From assembly GCA_010645155.1 (NCBI GenBank), contig JAAGOF010000055.1:1012313-1076312 (forward strand): a stretch of DNA of 64,000 nucleotides, read 5' to 3'. Positions 11,622 through 22,740 of the stretch are shown here, one piece after another. The notes beneath the pieces were generated by a model that made no database searches, had not been told where the DNA came from, and saw nothing but the letters and a program-made list of their open reading frames with translations. The position numbers and the translations under genes were made by a program. Source of the stretch: Tigriopus japonicus. Taxonomy: Eukaryota; Arthropoda; Copepoda; Harpacticoida; Harpacticidae. How positions within the stretch are numbered: the first letter of the stretch is position 1; the number at the start of each line of letters is the position of its first letter.

Positions 11622-12882
11622 CAGGGCGACCAAGTGTTTCTGATTGGATTCGGACAGAAATTGAAATGAATTAAGACAGAATCGGACAAATTTCAAAATC
11701 TACTTAAAACTGCAAAATTTGTATCAAAAGGTAGTTTTGTAAAAGGTCTATTACATAGAGATCTATAGAGAGGCCATTGTCATCATTTTGTCCTCCTGGT
11801 TTTGTGCTGAAACAGATCATTAGTTGCGTGAAAAGGCAAATATTTCCAAAGAAAACTTGCCCAAACAAGTGGAAGATCATAGTACAAATGAAAGTGCGCA
11901 AGACATGTTTTCAACGCCAAATCCTATGATTGTGTGAATTAATGCCTGTGAACTGCATTGTCATCTTTTTTGAGCACTTAAGTATAATTTAGGAGAAGCA
12001 AAGCATAGACCTGTTTTTCAAAAAATTAACTTCTACGAATACGTTTGTTTGGGCAGGTTTCAACTAGTTGCTGATGATTACAGGCCCTTGCTGCCCACAA
12101 TGAAATTTCACGGCCAACCTGCTGTAGTATCTCCACTTTGGAACTCTGTGGTCTTTGGGAGCTGAAACAAAAATTTTAACTTACTCTTTTATTCCATACT
12201 AATTTCCTGTGTGAGAGCATGCTGATTTTTTCGTAACTGTACATGCTCCACCATTTGCACATTTTTCTGGAATTGTGCATTTTTCGGAAATATTTTGGTC
12301 TTTTTATCCTTTTTTGACTTCTCCACTTTTTTCTTGTGGTTTAGGAAAAAACTTAAAATGTTCTATCCTGTTGGAAACTTGAGCTTTTCTAAATCTGTAA
12401 CCAAATCTAGCCAATTTTTTATTTTTTTCAAATATAAAAACCTCTAGGCATGGTTTTTAGACATTCCTTACTGCACAAAAATCCTTTCAAATGGCCACAA
12501 GATGTTCAAATAATGTCGGCACAAAAACCTTTAAATTTTGATCAATCAAACCAAGACTTGTCTTAAGCAGACTACCTTGGATTTTTTCAACAAACTATTT
12601 GATTGTAAAAACAACTAAAAAGCCATTTTGGCAAACTAAAATTTGCCACCTACTTATGACGGATTGGGGAGCATGAAATGACAAAATGAGGTCAAATTTG
12701 ATTTTCGAACAATCAAGAAATTCCAATTTGAACAAAATGAGGACCGAATTTATTCTTGGAACAACCAAAAAAATTAATTCGGGCAGAATTAGGCTAGAAT
12801 TTATTGTTTGGACAATCAAAAAAGTGCCAATTCGGACAAAATTTTGATTTTTGGCCGAAAAATCGGACACCTGGTCACCCTG
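11622..12882. mobile_element. Putative hAT-like DNA element
   Basis: The left end reads CAGGGCGACCAAGTGTTTCT. The right end, on the minus strand, reads CAGGGTGACCAGGTGTCCGA, so the two are imperfect terminal inverted repeats beginning CAGGG as many hAT elements do. The flanking 8-mers (CTCCGACT and CTCTGTAT) agree at 5 of 8 positions. The right part carries degenerate repeats of an 'aattcggacaaaat' type unit. No transposase is recognised. Confidence 0.5.
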
Positions 12883-13294
12883 CTCTGTATTGGTTCCTGG
12901 ATATTTGGATTCGAATCTCGACGAGCTATCTTGGAACCGATCCGATTCGATACTGACTTGTTCAACTCATTCCTACTACAGTTCTATATACACAGATATG
13001 TCACTCCCAAATTGTTCCTTATTCAACCAGCTTGCATTGAGCGTGCAATGCGATTGGACATTGAGCACAGCTAGTTATGTGATTCAAAACTGGAATTTGC
13101 GATTTCAGGGAGTCAGGGGCGGAATTGCTCTCTCAACTGCTATGCTAAAACAAGAGCAATGCATAAAGAATCAAGTCACCTTGCACCCTTGTTGCTGGAC
13201 TGCAGAAATGAGCTCAAAACAAATCTCCACTGACTTAACCATGGACATACTTACAGAAGAGGATGCAACGACAGCTGTTTGTTGTTATTTCTGA

Positions 13295-14154
13295 GAGCCC
13301 AATGAGGCCCTATGGACTGAACAATAGGCAAGTGTTATGGACTCAATATTCAATATTTCATAGTGAATCAGTGAATTAATTGTCTAGACATCACTCTAGT
13401 TTGTGTATCTGTCTCTTAGAGATAATTAAATGCACCACATTTGTGGGTAAATCACGTTCACCACTCATCATCAACCCTATTCAACTTATCATGAAATACC
13501 AATGGTTTCAGATTATAAGTACCTAACAACACTATCAAAGTGAAGAATATAGTGCTCCATGAAGATGATCTGTTCTTTACTGCATTCTGCATGAATAATC
13601 ATTCAGAGGGAATCATCAACAACTCAACTATAAGTTGATGAATAATTTGTTCAATCTCGTGCTTCCTCTCAGTTTGGCCTGTCACAATGTTGATATTTGG
13701 CATCTACTGGATTTCAGGCATTTCAGACGATAAAATACTGACTGAAAATAAAGTTTTTATGGGGAAGAGTGTGGATCCTGTGGCTGTGAGTTTCATTGCT
13801 AATAACATGGCCACAGTTTACCAAAAAGGTGCCCAATTTTCATGAAACTTGATCTGAGTATAATTGAACCCATTGTCTGAAGTTGGTATTATTATATTCA
13901 AGTTATACATGCGTTTAATTGCGATCCATTCTTAGTTTTGTGCGAGACATTGGTCTGAAGTAGCTCAGTTTTGATTAATTCCTGAGAACAGTAAGCATCA
14001 TTATAAAATAAATGGCAGGAAAAGGAGGGCTATCTAATGCTGCAACAATGTTCTGAAGTGATGTTTGCTATGAAACACCTTTTTCTATCTTTTTTCGGCA
14101 ATTTAATTCAAATTCATTCCAGAGCCGCACTGTTTTAAGGGCCTCATTGGGCTA
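13295..14154 (+). mobile_element. DNA element with 16-bp terminal inverted repeats
   Basis: The left end AGCCCAATGAGGCCCT is matched exactly by the minus-strand reading of the right end near 14138-14153. Most of the interior (13295-13975) is repeated in inverted orientation at 4690-5435. No transposase frame remains, which fits a non-autonomous or decayed DNA transposon. No target duplication was identified. Confidence 0.65.
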
Positions 14155-14292
14155 TGCGTCAGCTGAAGTTCGCGTCCTGTGGTGAGAGGTTCCTGACCTA
14201 ACTGGAGTGACATTTCTGTCTATATAGAACTGTAATTCCTACTAGTTTAGTTTGTTTCGACCCCGTAATGGGTTTAGTTCGGTTATTGATCC

Positions 14293-14540
14293 TAGGGATG
14301 GGTGACACGGCATTTATACATCGACGCCGACACTGACACCTGCCAAATTATCGACGCCGGCACTGACAACAGCCAAATTATCGACACCGACACTGACACC
14401 AACCAAATGTTCAAAAGCGACACTGACACTGACCACGACTAGGCGTGGGCGAGAAGCCGGTGTCGGTGTCGACACCTCGACACTGGCTTTTTTGGATTTT
14501 GGTGTCAGTGTCGACACCAGGTCTCCGGTGTCGACATTTC
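14293..14540. repeat. Inverted low-complexity repeat of 'cgacactgacacc' units
   Basis: Three to four copies of 'tatcgacgccgacactgacac' type units on the left are followed by 'ggtgtcggtgtcgacacc' type units on the right, so the block can fold on itself. It begins TAGGGATGGGTGACAC, a start seen in some hAT-type MITEs, but I found no matching far end. It may be half an element. Confidence 0.6.
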
Positions 14541-14853
14541 AAGGTTTCGTGAGTTTTTCGTGACAATTTTTTGATGTAATCTTAACAAAAAAAACCATTG
14601 ATAGTTGCCCTTAAGCTAACTTTGTTTTGTCGACAACCTCAATGCGCTCAATGCACATCGATCCAAGCAGGAGTGTCCAATCATGAAACAATTACAGTTA
14701 AGTAACAAACCTCATATTAGTGGATTGAAAAAACAGAAGAGTAATGCTCTAAACTTTTGGCATCAAGATCATTAAAACTGAAGGCCAGTTTAGAAAGATT
14801 GCAGGGCAGTCCCCCGCCTATATATGCAATGGCAAACTCTCTCTGACACTGTG

Positions 14854-14986
14854 NNNNNNNNNNNNNNNNNNNNNNNNNNNNNNNNNNNNNNNNNNNNNNN
14901 NNNNNNNNNNNNNNNNNNNNNNNNNNNNNNNNNNNNNNNNNNNNNNNNNNNNNNNNNNNNNNNNNNNNNNNNNNNNNNNNNNNNNN
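14854..14986. other. Assembly gap (N run)
   Basis: 133 unknown bases lie just downstream of UGT3, so any 3' UTR or element there is not resolved. Confidence 0.99.
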
Positions 14987-15025
14987 ATCACATAATCAGA
15001 TTACATCAAGAAACTTAATTCTTTC

Positions 15026-15031
15026 TTTATT
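15026..15031 (-). terminator. Poly(A) signal of UGT3
   Basis: A canonical AATAAA hexamer lies about 6 nt after the UGT3 stop codon on the minus strand. Confidence 0.5.
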
Positions 15032-15036
15032 TTTCA

Positions 15037-16845
15037 CTACCAAAGTTTAACTTTCCTTGTTCGTCTACAGCAACATTTAGAGATTGCTAAAAACAAGATG
15101 GTGAAAATGACAATGGGAACCATGGCGAGAAATGCCACCACATCTACCGAATGATATTGCAACCAGTTGAGATGACGATGAGCCGGCTTTAAATGAGGTG
15201 CACCTTTGTGTCGAATCAAGTATTCCACGTGGTATACAGCTTTCTCCAAAGGTGACACCATGTTGTCAGTAAAGAGTTGTCCATAATGTCGAGCATTTTC
15301 TTTGAATGTGGGCTCCGTCAACAGAGAAACAATTGATTGCCTGAAATAGATCATTACAATTGAAGGGGGAAATGTTGATCTTGCAAGAATCATGTCACAA
15401 AAAAAGCTAAAGAAAATGCATTTTCGCTTAATTACTTCAATTTAATCCATAAATTCATTTCAAATCATTAGAAATTCATTAATCATTACCTTAAGTCTTC
15501 CTCTGTCAAAGTAGCCCAATTCAAGGTCAGGCCGTAACCCAGTCTTTCAGCAATGTTGGCATTGCCAGGTTGATCTGCAAATCCTGGGATGTAAAGCATT
15601 GGAACGTGAGCATTTAATGACTCTTCAGTCCCCAGAAGTCCTCCATGGGTGATAAAAAGTTTCACATTTGGATGAGTCAAAATGTCTTGTTGAGGACACC
15701 ACTTTTTCAAAAGCACATTCTTAGGTTTGCCCTCCATTTCTTCGGTCTCCCACTTAAAAATCACGCGTTGCTTTAGGGTTGAGAGCACGTTGATGAACAT
15801 TTGACGGATCCGCGGAGGCATTTTACTTCCGGAAAGTACCTGAAATTGAAACATTTACTAAGACTTGAAATGGAAAGAAAAAAAACATCAAAACATACCG
15901 ATCCAAAGGAGACATAAATGACTCCATCTTTTGCTCCGTCAATCCAATCCTGGAGGTCTTTGGGCAAAGGTTTGGGTTTGTTTAGATGAAGACCACCAAC
16001 ACTCACCATATTTGGGTTGACAGGTCGAACTCCGTCAAAAATAGGATGACCATTGCTTAAACAAAAATCGAGATCCATAGCAGCTTTATTCAAGTCTGTC
16101 TGGTACTTTCCATTTGTTAACTCATTGGCATGTTTTTCCAATCTTGGAAAGAGAAAATAGTTGGACCGAGAAAAGGCTTGAACGGCTAAAAAGTTGAAAA
16201 CCCTTTGGAAAAAGGTCATTTCATTTGAGTAGGGAAAGGATTCAAAAGGAATGTAGGATGGATCCAACGGATTTCCCATAAAGTAATCTGCCCATGGAAA
16301 TCTGGAACCAGGAAAAAGGAGCATGCTTGGCGTTCTGAGAACCTCCTTGATGAAATAAAAACCAAAATCCAGATTGAACACGTGAATAATAGCCAAGTCA
16401 AACTTTGGCTTCTCGTTGTAAATCTTTTGGAAACCAGGATGATGGAACGTCGTATTTTGAATCTGAAAGAGAAAGAAAACAAATGTAAATTTGTCAAGAA
16501 GACCCCACAAAACATGATGTGGAGTAGGCTTACTTCCAATTGAAACGAAAGAAACTTTGTGATTGGGAAAGATTCATCCCCTGCAAAGATCATCTCTGAG
16601 TTCATCAACGAATCCATCGCCAATCCAGTAACGTGAAAGTCCACGTTGGATAAGCCATCAAATTTGGGGTCCTTGTTGGGTGCAATGATGGTCAAGGTGT
16701 GACCTTTTTTGGCTAAGGCCAATGCCAAAGGTCTCCAAACGTTCCAATGGCTCTTTGATCCAGCTGGCATGTACATTAAAATGGAACTAGCATGAGCAGT
16801 AAGGAAAATAGAGAATGACACTAAAACACAAACTTGGAGATTCAT
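15037..16845 (-). CDS. UDP-glycosyltransferase (UGT3 of cluster)
   Basis: Coding exons are 16845-16534, 16462-15899, 15839-15490 and 15340-15037, again 312, 564, 350 and 304 nt with GT-AG borders, giving 509 residues. I chose the ATG at 16845, not the in-frame one 24 codons upstream, because it begins a typical signal peptide (MNLQVCVLVSFSIF) and matches the first-exon length of the paralogues. The likely catalytic His is at 33 in GSKSHW. The signature WCPQQDIL, ITHGG and DQPGNANIAER is intact, followed by a membrane helix and a KxKxx tail. By its exon-3 text it is closest to UGT4, and the two share a promoter-proximal block. Probably active; substrate unknown. Confidence 0.93.
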
Positions 16846-16985
16846 CTTGAACTTTCGGAGCTCAAATGAATGTCTTGTTTGATCTTGTCGTTTATGATGA
16901 ATGGGTTGATCTAGCATAAGCGTGAAAAGCGTCTAAATGTTATCGTGTTTCTATGTAACGATTAGTTGCAATCTATTGGACAATG

Positions 16986-17046
16986 CGGTCGTCCGGAATG
17001 CCCTCTCTTACAATTTGTTCTGCATAACACTCCTTGACTAGATAAG
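16986..17046 (-). promoter_or_regulatory. Conserved upstream block of UGT3
   Basis: This contains 'ggtcgtccggaatgccct' and, further out, 'ttgactagataag'. Both recur with few changes and in the same order upstream of UGT4. They lie about 141-200 nt from the start codon. The outer part holds a GATA-type site. Confidence 0.55.
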
Positions 17047-17662
17047 AAATAACATTGAAATACTATGTTGACTAGTAGGAAAGCACGAATTTGAAATCTA
17101 GACATAAGTGAAGAATTAAAGATTCCTGCGGTTCTCGGCTTCGACTCAAGATTAGTTCTTGTTTTTTTTATCAGGATCCCTCACACATACAGGGTGAAAC
17201 AAAAGTTAATACACAAATAAAAATGCTGCAATATTCAAGGACTTTCTGAAGCGTTGCTGAATATACTTCGAAAGTCGTGCCATAAGAATTTTTAGTACCG
17301 TAACTTTCAGATCTTACACTTGGTTATAGCTCATTGTTTGAAGCAAAACTGCTTAACACACATCTCTTTTTCTCGCACGACTTCTTACATTGAGTTTTGA
17401 CTTCCGAATTTGATGTTAGCTTGGAAGTCTGCATAATTTCCTGAAACACTTGCAAGATTGACAGCATCTCTCAAGTATAGGTTCAAAACAGTCTTTGACT
17501 GAAAAAAAGGACTTTTAGCTCATGAATCGCTGAGAATTTAGGTTTCGTTTATACTCACAGAAACCAAAACATGACATGGCTGAAAAAATCGAGCTTAAAA
17601 CATCAGAAATTAAATCATTTCCGCATTCAAAAGCTTACTTTTTCCTTCCTTATCCTCATGTC

Positions 17663-18549
17663 TAGGGACTGGAACTTTAGACGAATAAACTTATTTGGTT
17701 TTTTTTTGCCTTTTTCGCCTTTTAATCTTTATTCGTTGCGGAAAAATATATGCTAGTCACTATGGTATCACGATTTTACGTAACTATTTTTAACGTGTTT
17801 TAAACTTTTGACATGTTTTTTCCCCTTTTTGATATGATTTTACATATATCCTTTTTCCAATACGCCAATATGACATGACCAAGAGTCGCAATAAACAACA
17901 TTATCATTATTATATTCGTCTTATGTGGATTTTTTCGTGTTTTTCAGTCCTACCGGGCAATTTTTTTCGTCTTCTCTCGTCTAATTCGTCAAAAATTAGA
18001 ATTTTCTTGGATTTTCAGTTCTTTAAGCAAATATATTCAAAAAAAAGTTCAACGCCAAAGATTGGCCCAAAGTAATACTATGATTGTCAGTTGTGGTTTT
18101 ACACGAAGACACAGTAAGAAAAGATGGTTATGGGAACAAGTAATGTATCAGCAAATCTGATTTTAAGTATAGCTTTACTGAAAACGTTACTTCCATTTCT
18201 TGCCCATTATTACTCCTCTCTATTTGTCTAATCAGACAATGGGCGAAGACAAGTGAGAAAAAGGTTGCAGATTATGTGCCCCTGAGTCTTGCGCCGCCCT
18301 TTTGTGGTGCATCTGTTGTTTTCTAATCTGCGCTCGATCAAAAATTTCGAAGGGTCAATTGCTTCGCGACAAACGATCGAGAATAAGATCCGTTCGCAGA
18401 ATTTCAGTGAAGCAATGAGTCACCAGAGGCCACAACCGAGCTAAGGGGTAAACAAACAGGTCCAGATGATGTTTACTTAGCTTCCCTCATTATATTCGTC
18501 TTTTGACGTCTGACTAAATAGTTTTATTTGTCGAAATTTCCTGCCCCTA
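17663..18549. mobile_element. hAT-like element, 'gacgaataaa' family copy B
   Basis: The left end TAGGGACTGGAACTTTAGAC pairs with the minus-strand right end TAGGGGCAGGAAATTTCGAC. The flanking 8-mers are CTCATGTC and CTCATGGC, a 7 of 8 match expected of an aged hAT target duplication. A fragment at about 17757-17905 matches LINE 3' DNA also seen at 21231 and 29230, so another element is nested inside. No transposase is seen. Confidence 0.7.
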
Positions 18550-18660
18550 CTCATGGCAATACCAATTTTCAGTCGAAAAATGGATGCAAATCATTTTTTG
18601 TTTGTTGTTTTCGGTTCTCATTGATTCAGGAGCCCATTCAATCCATCACTAAAAGATATG

Positions 18661-19376
18661 CCTACTAGATGGGGTGAAAAGTAACCTCCTTGACCTACAA
18701 AATGCAATCCTACAGCAAAATATACTTATAGTGCTTTGAAGTACGTTCATATTTAGGCATACGTTTCAAATTTCAATGGAGTATTGCTCTTAATTTTGTT
18801 TTGACAGCTCATTGATGACGACGTGTTTGGCATCATGTCGAAAATGGATCAACACGGTTTTCATTTTGTCTTAAAACAATATTTTTTAGTAAGTAAAATG
18901 GCGAAGGAAGCAAAAGAAAAGTTTGATAAATGTAATGAGATAAATGCTCCGTCAGATCATACCATTAAATATTAGTTTTGCCACTTTTGTGGTCTCCAAA
19001 ACTTCACTACCGATCAAAGACGTTGTCGAAGGCCCTTGGGAACAATTGCTTATGAAAATGAAAAAAGTTCAGTATAGTCTTAATGTTAGCTACCAGCTCA
19101 CGCACCTTCACTTTCCGGTCAGCCAGCCCCATGTCATGCACTTTTTTGACGTTTTCATCCGTAAAATCATCAGATTCATTTTCAGCATGATGCCAAACAC
19201 GTCAACATCAATCAGCTCTCAAAACAAAATGAAGGGGAATTCAATAATGCATTGAAATTTGAAACTTATGCCTAAATATGAATGAACTACAAGCATAATA
19301 AGCATATTTTGCAATAGGATTGCATTTTGTCGGTCAAGGAGGTTACTTTTCACTCCACCTAGTAGGAAAGACCTTA
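18661..19376 (+). mobile_element. Mariner-like element remnant with long terminal inverted repeats
   Basis: Terminal inverted repeats of about 115 bp (18661-18781 and 19260-19376) share 'gtgaaaagtaacctccttga' and 'catatttaggcata'. Between them the plus strand from about 18835 keeps short open stretches such as MDQHGFHFVLKQYF and KFDKCNEINAPSDHT, then TTDQRRCRRPLGT. These resemble the N-terminal helix-turn-helix region of some mariner-type transposases, with stops and frame breaks. The family call rests on memory of the general pattern; the repeats are directly visible. Confidence 0.5.
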
Positions 19377-19539
19377 GGTTTTAAATATGTCTTAAAAAAG
19401 TCAAAAGTTAAAGGTCAACTGACTCCTTAATCTCATACCATTTGATATTGCAGGCAGAAAAGTCTTCACCATATGATAGATCGTTATAGAAGTGTCAGAC
19501 GATTTCCCAGGTATATATAACAATAACGCGGATCAAAAG

Positions 19540-19665
19540 AGAGTGTGTACGAAATAGAGCCAATCTCAAAAGCGCCACTTTAAAATAGTGCCAAATCAAA
19601 ATAGAGCCAAATCATTAGAGAGCGTGACATTTTAGAGCCAATCATAATAGGGCCAATTTATAAAC
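19540..19665 (+). repeat. Imperfect tandem repeat of 'aatagagccaaatca' units
   Basis: About six degenerate units (aaatagagccaatct, aaatagtgccaaatc, aaaatagagccaaatc, ttagagccaatcat, aatagggccaattt) follow one another. No coding frame is conserved across the units. Confidence 0.65.
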
Positions 19666-19703
19666 GTTCTTTCAGTTATCTAATTCTTGAGGCTAGGATG
19701 AAT

Positions 19704-20153
19704 CAAGAAGCACGGAAATCATGGAGTGGGAGGCAAGCAATGAGAATCATCATTTCCAGCAGAAACGAAGCATTTGCGTTCTTCTGCAAATGAGACCTGG
19801 CTTGCATTGAGAAGAACACGTCTTTCAAATTTCAGCCCAATCGAATGCCGGAATGAACAGTTATGCCTTCTCAAACTTTTGTACTGAAAAGAGGATAGCG
19901 TGAATGAACTCGCCCTTTTGTGGTAAAACGATTACCACAAAAGGGCTAGTTCATTCATTCTCGGTAGGATTTGCACTGAACTTTGAGAGAGCAGAACTTT
20001 TGACTCCGACGTTCGATTGAGCTGAAAATTGAAATACGTACTCTTGTCAACATATGTAAGGTCTCATTTGCAGAAGAACGTAATTGAATTGTTCTTACTG
20101 GAAATCATTATTCTCATTGCTAGCCTCCCACTCCATGATTCCAGTGCTTCTTG
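19704..20153. mobile_element. 450-bp palindromic element, copy 1
   Basis: It begins CAAGAAGCACGGAAATCATG and ends in the inverted counterpart (minus strand CAAGAAGCACTGGAATCATG). The two halves are inverted copies along their whole length and meet at a perfect 14-bp stem CCCTTTTGTGGTAA with a 5-nt loop (19913-19945). It is flanked by an exact 7-bp duplication GATGAAT (19697-19703 and 20154-20160). It encodes nothing. This is a fold-back MITE; the 7-bp duplication is unusual for hAT elements (8 bp). A second copy of exactly the same length lies at 24689-25138. Confidence 0.85.
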
Positions 20154-20279
20154 GATGAATAAAGAAGCCTTTAAACATTCGAAATACTATTTTTGGACTA
20201 AAATGATATTGACTATTTCCCCCCAAAACACTATTTTTGGGAAAATTGTTGCATAAGCCTTCTAAAAAAATTCTTCTTG

Positions 20280-21300
20280 AATTCATTATTTCATTTCGAC
20301 CTGCCTGAAGCCCTCTCTCACCAAGGCCCCATCATCAATAGCAATAGAATACAATACTTACAGTATGCAGACGACCTGGTTCTCTTGGCTGATTCAGCCG
20401 TGGAATTGCAAAATGCCATCAATGCTCTCCACGGTTATTGCCAAGAGAACGGCCTTCAAGTCAACACCATCAAGACAAAGGCCATGGTCTTCCATAAAGG
20501 TCGTCCGCCACCTACCTCCTTCCATGTCAACAATAGTCCGATAGAAATCGTCAAGTTTTTAACTATGTTGGTTTCACCCTCACCACTCAAGTCTCCCTCA
20601 CCAAGCACCTCAACCTTGCAATAACCAAGGCCAGGGCCAGGATCGGATACATATACAATAGACTTTCAATCAAGAACCTCCCTCTTCCAATAGTCCTTCA
20701 ACTCTTCCGGACCTTCATCACCCCCATCTTCCTCTACGGCCTTCACCTCTGGCTTCCCAACTCTGCTCAATCCGCCCTCAAATCCGCCAATGCCACCTTC
20801 ACCAAATTTCTCAAGCGATACCTCTGCATGCCCCAATATGCCAACAATGCATGAACACATTTCATATGCGAAACTGAGCCCCTCACCATTGGGCTGGCAA
20901 GGTTAGTGTCCAACAGTGTTAGGAACCTGACGTTTCCGGAGGTGATGTCTGGACACATGCTATCATTCCCGGTCAAGGACTTGACAACACCTTACTGTCC
21001 TTGGCCCGACATCCCTTCGGAATATTGGTGGTCACGCACCTTCGTCCGGCTTCCTGCCCAACTCCATCAACGACGGGAACTGACGAAGGATCTGTTCAAT
21101 CTGACCCACCCTCTCTACTGCAATAACCAAGATTTTCATCATCTCCCTCTACCCAACTGCATCTGTACTGTCTGCCAATCCCCGCTTCATTTCTTCCATG
21201 TGCACTGAACGTATTCTAGTCAACTCACTGTGATATCATGATTTTACGTAACTATTTTTAACGTGTTTTTAACTTTTGACATGTCTTTTTTCACAGTTTT
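20280..21300 (+). pseudogene. LINE retrotransposon fragment with broken reverse transcriptase
   Basis: The frame from about 20285 reads through QYADDLVLLAD, the YADD catalytic box of a non-LTR reverse transcriptase (20363-20374), and then NGLQVNTIKTKAM. Around 20560 the frame shifts and continues as NYVGFTLTTQVSLTKHLN and FRTFITPIFLYGLHLW, typical of the RT thumb region. A stop falls near 20850. A further frame keeps the C-terminal end with a CTVCQSPLHFFHVH zinc-knuckle-like motif to 21208. The 5' end, including most of the RT palm and any endonuclease, is missing. It is an inactive 5'-truncated copy, followed by 3' DNA also seen at 17762 and 29012. Confidence 0.8.
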
Positions 21301-21309
21301 ATATGATTA

Positions 21310-22394
21310 TACATATATCATTTATTATCAAATTATTATCATATTTCATTAAAGCCATTGTGCCAACTTACTCAATCACCTCATCAATGTCTATGCTCAT
21401 TCTAATCCATGGGCTCCTACAGGAAAATGCAAAATATTTTGACTTCTGTTCATTAATATTTGTGATTTCAAACTGTAAAGTGAACACCACAAAATGTAGT
21501 GTTTATGATAGTCTTACAGTGTCTACACCCCTGTTTCCCATGCCAACCCTGTTGGGATTTTCTGCCACAAAAGGAGCCTTGGTAGAAAAAGCTTGAATTT
21601 GCATCCAATTTGTGGGGTTTTTTTTGAAGCACAACCCCCACATCTTCCACCAAACACGCAACTTTCTAGAGCGTTTTTGCGACTTTCTGGATCGTTTTTG
21701 CGACTACTTGGGAGTTTTATGCAACTTTTGACCTTTTGCCAGACTGTTATACAGAGACTTTGAATAACGAGGTTAAGTTTCATAGCTTTCATGGCACCTG
21801 TTTTGCTCTTTGACCAATTCAGGTTATTAGAGTATGTAACAATGTCCCCTTCACCTCCCTTAGTCGGCACCCTGTAGACCCGATTCCCGAGCAAGAGTCA
21901 CCTTTACTCGGAGAAGAAGGCAACTTTGGACATGGCAGTAGATGAACGGAAGCTGGACCACTTGACTTACTTTCACCTTTATAACGATCTTAGTCTGAGA
22001 ATATAGTTTTATGCACCGAACTTGTATCAAGTCCTAAAAGTTTGATTGTAAATTGTGACAAAATGAGACGATGAATTAATTTGGAGGTGAAATGATTTAA
22101 AAATCCCAGATGTGCAACTTACACTGTGTTTTATCTTCTAATGCATTACAGCAATATTAGGCCTTGTAATGGGTTCTCAAAATAAGGAGATTTTTTGAGA
22201 ATGGAGCGTGCATACCTCGAGAAAAAGATTCGTTCTTGAAACCAAATCTTAATTTTAGAACAAGTCAATCAATCTCAAAATATTTTACTTGACATAAATA
22301 AACTGTCTTCTTTAATTTGGTATTAGTACAATTTAATCACAAACGTAATGTGTCATGAATGATTCTTGATTTGCTATGGGACTCTATTATAAAG
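21310..22394. other. Non-coding stretch with short internal repeat
   Basis: No gene is supported. At 21661-21705 the unit 'gcgtttttgcgactttctgg' occurs twice with changes. The open frames at 21276-21596 and 21523-21894 lack any recognisable domain. Confidence 0.4.
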
Positions 22395-22560
22395 GGACCC
22401 CGCTCTTGTCATTCCTCTCTCGGGACCACAGCTCTACAACAGACAAAAGATTTCAAACTCCGTCGATGCTTTTGGTGAGGCATTAGTGCGCAGAGGAATT
22501 CTTTCCAATTCTTCACAACTCCACTTTGTACCCACACTAACACTTATTCACAAAATAATT
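22395..22560 (+). repeat. Interspersed repeat, copy 2 (first copy at 4425-4560)
   Basis: Matches 4425-4560 in the same orientation, sharing 'ctcgggaccaca', 'ttggtgaggcattagtg' and 'aattctttccaattcttcac'. Confidence 0.65.
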
Positions 22561-22654
22561 ATTGCTGTTGCACTTGACCTTAAGACTTCAAATTGATCAA
22601 TACTGTACTCTAAATCCAGAGAAGTGATGGATCAAAAAAGCTTTGAAAAGACTC

Positions 22655-22740
22655 TTGTATTGTATTGTATTACATATAGTATATATTATGCAGTATATAG
22701 TATCGTATACTACCTATATAATATATTGTATTATATAGGG
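22655..22740. repeat. AT-rich simple repeat
   Basis: A run of 'tattgtattgtatta' and 'tatatagtat' motifs. Simple-sequence DNA with no other signal. Confidence 0.7.

Noticed and set aside
12595..13294. Open frames at the right end of the CAGGG element and beyond
   Set aside because: They cross repeat DNA and an element end and show no conserved domain.
14824..15018. Open frame of 64 codons
   Set aside because: It consists mostly of unknown bases from the assembly gap.
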